A DNA stretch of 64,000 nucleotides from Cellvibrionaceae bacterium (GTDB taxonomy: Bacteria; Pseudomonadota; Gammaproteobacteria; Pseudomonadales; Cellvibrionaceae), in contig JAGKWQ010000002.1 in NCBI GenBank assembly GCA_021151825.1, forward strand, positions 62,001 through 126,000, written 5' to 3'. The position numbers and the translations under genes are program-made. Below, piece after piece: positions 60,707-64,000 of this stretch. The stretch's first letter is position 1. Every line of letters starts with the position of its first letter. The notes under the pieces were generated by a model, which was not told the DNA's origin, did no database searches, and was given only the letters and a program-made list of their open reading frames with translations.

Positions 60707-62764
60707 TTATCTCAACAGAGACAATACTTGTTGTGGACGAGCGTTAGACTGAGCCAACATCGCTGATGCAGCTTGTTGCAACACTTGTGAACGGCTCAAG
60801 TTTGCAGTTTCCGCCGCGAAGTCAGCATCAGTGATACGTGAACGCGCTGCTGAAGTCTTCTCAGAGATGTTTGCCAGGTTAGATACGGTAAAGTCCAAAC
60901 GGTTGTTTACCGCACCGAGCTCTGAGCGCACATCGTTGATGGTAGTCAGAGCATTGTCGATCACTTTAATGGCTTTCTGGGCGTTAGCCTGGGTGTCGAT
61001 GCTGATTGAGGCGATAGCACTACCGAACATACCACCAGCACTAGCGTTAGAATCAATCAAACCAGTCTTGGCTTCAGCACCTGTATCTTTCACATCAACA
61101 GAAATCGGGTTGCCATTGTTGCTGCTCAATCTGATACCACCAGCAGCAGTTGATGTGTCAGTGAGTGTTACCAAAGCGTCATCATCACCAGCAAAAGTAA
61201 CCGTGTTGGTACCGTCATCTAATGCGGTGGTTGGGGCGTCACCAGTACCACCAGTACCTGTGCTGAATGCAATTTGCGCTACGTTCCCCTCAAGAATCAA
61301 ACGAGTTCCTGATACGGTTGCAGTAATCCCGGTTTTATCCGCTTGGTCGTTAAAGTTTTTGGCAACTACAGACAGATCTGTTGGTGCAGCACTGATGGTA
61401 ACGTCAACACCATTCAGAGCGATCACACCACCAGTCAAACCAGCCAACGATACGCCACCGAAATCCAAGGTCGCTGTAGTAAACGCAGTTGCAGTTACAC
61501 CGGTTTGATCAGAAACAGAATTTATCGCTTTAACCTTGTCATTTAAGCCACCGGTGGCACTCGAGCCAACATCAATACCATTGATTTTCAAATCACCAAC
61601 AGCGAATGCGTTGGAGTCAACAGCATGGCCTTCTATAGTACCGGCCTTGTCATTTTCCCTGAAACCGAGGAAACCCAACTGTCCCAAGGTACCGATCGAA
61701 CCACGAGTTACAGTAATTGGATCATCATTATCCGCTTTCAAAACCAAACGAGCAGTTTGGGTGGTTGTGATACCAGCACCCAAGGCACCAGATGCGTCAG
61801 TCACAGCGATACTGGATACATTTTCAGCAGATATAGATACTTTGCCATCATCACCAATAGATGCTGCGAACTTGCCTCCGGATGCAGTGTTAATCTTTTC
61901 AACCAATTCTTTCAGGTTGCTGGTACCGTTTGTACCGCCACCGACGTTAATTGCTGAGGTAGTACCATCAAGGTTAGTCAGGGTAATAGTCACCGACTGT
62001 GCAGACGTTAATACCCCTGTACCAGCTGCAGTTGCCGATGTAACAGCGTAAGTAGATGCAGTAACACCGTTAACGTTCTTGTTGATATGGTCAAGCAATT
62101 CCTGATCAGAGTCAGAAGTACCATCAAAAGTATCAGTACCCTTAATAATTGACTGGCCATTAATCAAAACACTACCATCTCTCAAGGTAGAAGCAGCGGT
62201 TAGCGAGTTAATCGCAGAAGCACCACCCATCAAATCCACGCTGGTTGAACCCATACCCAGGGTTTTGGCATCCATCGCTGGAACTTTCAAAGAGATGGTT
62301 TGGTTCGCGCTTGAACCTACTTGCAGTTCTACTTTACCTAACTTGCCGTCCAACAGGTTTTGACCGTTGAAGGAAGTGGTTTTAGCGATACGATCCAATT
62401 CTGATACGAGTTGCTTAACTTCCGCATCCAGGGTTTTACGGTCGCTTGGAGAGTAAATACCGTTCGCTGACTGTACAGACAGTTCACGCATACGTTGCAG
62501 GATGTTGGTTGATTCTGACAGCGCACCTTCAGCGGTTTGAATCAGAGATACACCGTCGTTAGCGTTACGAATCGCCTGGTCAAGACCGCGAACCTGAGAG
62601 GTCATACGGTTGGCAATTGCCAGACCGGCTGCGTCGTCTTTTGCAGAGTTAATACGTTGACCAGATGACAAACGTTCAGTAGAGCGGTCAAGCGCGGCGC
62701 CTGAATTCATCAACTGACGTTGAGCATTCAGAGAGGCGACGTTTGTGTTAATTACTAAAGCCAT
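60707..62764 (-). CDS. fliC: Flagellin B (long, 685 aa)
   Basis: Same architecture as the other flagellin. The D0/D1 N-terminus is ALVINTNVASLNAQRQLM at residues 2-19. A long Thr/Ser/Gly-rich insert, including repeated TAAS/GTGGTG style segments, occupies about 180-600. The C-terminal helix contains SARSRITDADFAAETANL (split) and ends NARPQQVLSLLR. The ends are almost identical to those of flagellin A; the middles diverge. AGGAG precedes the ATG, and a sigma-28 promoter lies 116 bp upstream. The two genes flank flaG. Confidence 0.95.
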   Translation of the reverse strand: MALVINTNVASLNAQRQLMNSGAALDRSTERLSSGQRINSAKDDAAGLAIANRMTSQVRGLDQAIRNANDGVSLIQTAEGALSESTNILQRMRELSVQSANGIYSPSDRKTLDAEVKQLVSELDRIAKTTSFNGQNLLDGKLGKVELQVGSSANQTISLKVPAMDAKTLGMGSTSVDLMGGASAINSLTAASTLRDGSVLINGQSIIKGTDTFDGTSDSDQELLDHINKNVNGVTASTYAVTSATAAGTGVLTSAQSVTITLTNLDGTTSAINVGGGTNGTSNLKELVEKINTASGGKFAASIGDDGKVSISAENVSSIAVTDASGALGAGITTTQTARLVLKADNDDPITVTRGSIGTLGQLGFLGFRENDKAGTIEGHAVDSNAFAVGDLKINGIDVGSSATGGLNDKVKAINSVSDQTGVTATAFTTATLDFGGVSLAGLTGGVIALNGVDVTISAAPTDLSVVAKNFNDQADKTGITATVSGTRLILEGNVAQIAFSTGTGGTGDAPTTALDDGTNTVTFAGDDDALVTLTDTSTAAGGIRLSSNNGNPISVDVKDTGAEAKTGLIDSNASAGGMFGSAIASISIDTQANAQKAIKVIDNALTTINDVRSELGAVNNRLDFTVSNLANISEKTSAARSRITDADFAAETANLSRSQVLQQAASAMLAQSNARPQQVLSLLR

Positions 62765-62879
62765 GATGAATCTCCTGGATTTAAATTTCAGTGCAGTGGT
62801 TGCTTTTGAAACAGACCGTGCTGCTAGTGTCGGTTGATGAAGTCTGACGCCAACAGCTTAATCAGCACTTCTAAAAAGG

Positions 62880-62906
62880 TTATCGACACATCCGGGAGGA
62901 GCTTTA
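62880..62906 (-). promoter_or_regulatory. Sigma-28 (FliA) promoter of flagellin B
   Basis: On the minus strand TAAAGCTC (62899-62906), an 11-bp spacer and GTCGATAA (62880-62887) match TAAAGTTT-N11-GCCGATAA with three mismatches. Same geometry as the fliD promoter. Confidence 0.78.
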
Positions 62907-62995
62907 GAAATTTTTTATTGCGGAAACCAACTATTTGTAACGAGAAAAGCCAAATTCAATTTCATTTAGTTATATATATCAATTGCGGCGTCAAA

Positions 62996-63322
62996 TTAAC
63001 GACCGTAGGCATCAAGCGCTTTATTGGCTGTCACTGATTGACGCAAATCTGACGCTTTATTGTCCCTGTTTAGCTCTGCAAGGTTGGTGAGATGCTGGTT
63101 AATCCCTTGCATCTCCTGAATCAGCGAGGCGGCCTGGGACTCCAAATCTGCTTTAGCAAGGGATTGAAGGTATTCGGCATCATTAATTGATAACAAACCT
63201 TGTTGGCGTTGTTGTACCAGGGTTTCAAAAGAGTCCCAATCGCCCGCCTGGGCAAGGGACAATAATGCCTGGGTTTGACTAAGAGCACGTACCAGGGGGT
63301 CTAACAGCGGATTGGTATCCAT
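62996..63322 (-). CDS. FliT-like flagellar export chaperone candidate
   Basis: 108 aa from the ATG with GAAGAG upstream; the frame can extend five codons to a GTG at 63337. It is entirely helical and Gln/Leu-rich (LLDPLVRALSQTQALLSLAQ), similar in size and pattern to FliT, the FliD chaperone. Its location between flgL and flagellin B supports a flagellar role. Sequence similarity is weak, so the name is tentative. Confidence 0.6.
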   Translation of the reverse strand: MDTNPLLDPLVRALSQTQALLSLAQAGDWDSFETLVQQRQQGLLSINDAEYLQSLAKADLESQAASLIQEMQGINQHLTNLAELNRDNKASDLRQSVTANKALDAYGR

Positions 63323-63389
63323 AGAATCACTCTTCACAATGGAACTAATTCAGACTAACGCCATTAACCAAGATTAGCAAAAAATAAAA

Positions 63390-63420
63390 ATGCTGGCGCA
63401 GTAATTTACCGTGCCAGCAT
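63390..63420 (-). terminator. Terminator of flgL
   Basis: A 10-bp stem (ATGCTGGCGC with GTGCCAGCAT, one G-U pair) with an 11-base loop is followed on the minus strand by TTTTTATTTTTTG. It lies 27 bp past the flgL stop. Confidence 0.88.
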
Positions 63421-63446
63421 AATTCAGTGGGATCGCATAAAGCTAA

Positions 63447-64000
63447 TTAAAGGTAGGTAAATAGTGTTAATTGACTCACCTTTGCAAAACTTTGTTGTGA
63501 AGCACTCAACACCAGCGACTGCATAGACAATCTAACAGTCGCATCAGCGTAGTCCAAACCTTCCAAATCCTTTAATGCGGTTCTGGTCGAGAGCACGATA
63601 TCCACATTCAATTCCTTACTACTATCCAGGGTGTTCATGCGCGAACCGAGTTCACCTTGCACAGACGTTAAATTGGTTTCAACATTTTTTAGATTGGTTA
63701 TCGTCTTGGCCACAATTTTCGCCAGCTCAGCTTTGCTTTCAGGCGTATCTTTCACATTCTTCATCGCCTCACTAAAACGTGTGAGCGTTGTGAGTAAACC
63801 TTGTTTATCGGTGGACTCTACAAAAAAAGTATCGCCCGGTTCAATCAATGCACCTACCGTAGATGATGTTCCGGTACCGCGCGTATTTAATCCGGTAAGC
63901 GTATCCAGACTTGTGTTGCCGTCTTTAATAGTGACCCTGGAATTGTTATTGGAAATAATTCCCTGATCCGTGACCGTTAACCCCAAACGCGCCAACTTTG
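63447..64000 (-). CDS. flgL: Flagellar hook-filament junction protein FlgL (C-terminal part)
   Basis: About 183 residues are visible and the frame continues past the right edge. The C-terminal D0/D1-like helices are typical of FlgL (TALKDLEGLDYADATVRLSMQ shown in part; ASQQSFAKVSQLTLFTYL). The segment before it (VGALIEPGDTFFVE) matches the FlgL middle. FlgL joins hook to filament. In many bacteria flgL precedes the flagellin genes, as here. Confidence 0.9.
   Translation of the reverse strand, partial: KLARLGLTVTDQGIISNNNSRVTIKDGNTSLDTLTGLNTRGTGTSSTVGALIEPGDTFFVESTDKQGLLTTLTRFSEAMKNVKDTPESKAELAKIVAKTITNLKNVETNLTSVQGELGSRMNTLDSSKELNVDIVLSTRTALKDLEGLDYADATVRLSMQSLVLSASQQSFAKVSQLTLFTYL

Noticed and set aside
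60831..62051. Two long plus-strand frames (225 and 171 codons)
   Set aside because: Antisense to flagellin B and explained by its codon bias.
1..64000. CRISPR arrays, tRNA or rRNA genes, insertion sequences
   Set aside because: None seen on reading the window; no regular direct-repeat array, transposase frame or cloverleaf was found by eye, without a tool search.

Overview
The window looks like chromosomal DNA of a free-living, polysaccharide-degrading gammaproteobacterium close to Cellvibrio/Cellvibrionaceae. This is inferred from the gene set (surface GH3 glucosidase, tryptophan-halogenase-family protein, GlyGly-CTERM protein, polar-type flagellins with FlaG/FliD, TrkH with Kdp-like regulators) and the moderate GC content, not from a marker gene. 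I saw no rRNA, tRNA, CRISPR array or intact insertion sequence.

Layout. 1-11728 (minus) is the start of a giant AT-less (trans-AT type) polyketide synthase that runs off the left edge. It has three ketosynthases, and a triple carrier-protein tandem whose last copy has lost its phosphopantetheine serine. An Sfp-type phosphopantetheinyl transferase (11951-12694) sits just upstream on the same strand. An AT-rich gap with an orphan HigA-like regulator follows. 14163-17258 encodes a bacterial homologue of the phosphorylase-kinase alpha/beta subunits. 17416-21177 is trkH with a KdpD-like kinase and KdpE-like regulator but no kdpFABC. 21299-24848 (minus) holds a secreted beta-helix protein, a small membrane protein, a cyclophilin with a GlyGly-CTERM tail and an HPP-family membrane protein.

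24934-31409 is a copper-resistance operon: MerR-type promoter, CopZ-like chaperone, CopA ATPase, CueR, a secreted Cys/His protein, a TolC-like lipoprotein with a His/Met tail and a multicopper oxidase. 31470-39421 (minus) is a translationally coupled pair of very large proteins (1485 and 1164 aa) that I cannot place in any family. 39697-43179 is a planctomycete/verrucomicrobial-style dehydrogenase-HEAT-cytochrome lipoprotein. Then come a flavin-dependent halogenase, a structured RNA leader in front of a small protein, two small secreted proteins with CC-x5-CC cysteine pairs, a GH3 lipoprotein, a DUF1080 (3-keto-glycoside hydrolase-like) protein, a 59-aa ORF and a secreted FG-GAP/discoidin-like protein.

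51845-64000 (minus) is a flagellar filament locus: a CMP-nonulosonate synthetase (probable filament glycosylation), fliD, a MASE1-CHASE-PAS histidine kinase, two 685-aa flagellins flanking flaG, a FliT-like protein and the 3' part of flgL. Matching sigma-28 promoters precede fliD and one flagellin; a sigma-54-like site precedes the other flagellin.

Most attractive for follow-up: the unplaced giant pair at 31-39 kb, the duplicated anti-Shine-Dalgarno leader plus CC-peptide region at 45.1-46.3 kb, and the serine-less third carrier domain of the PKS.
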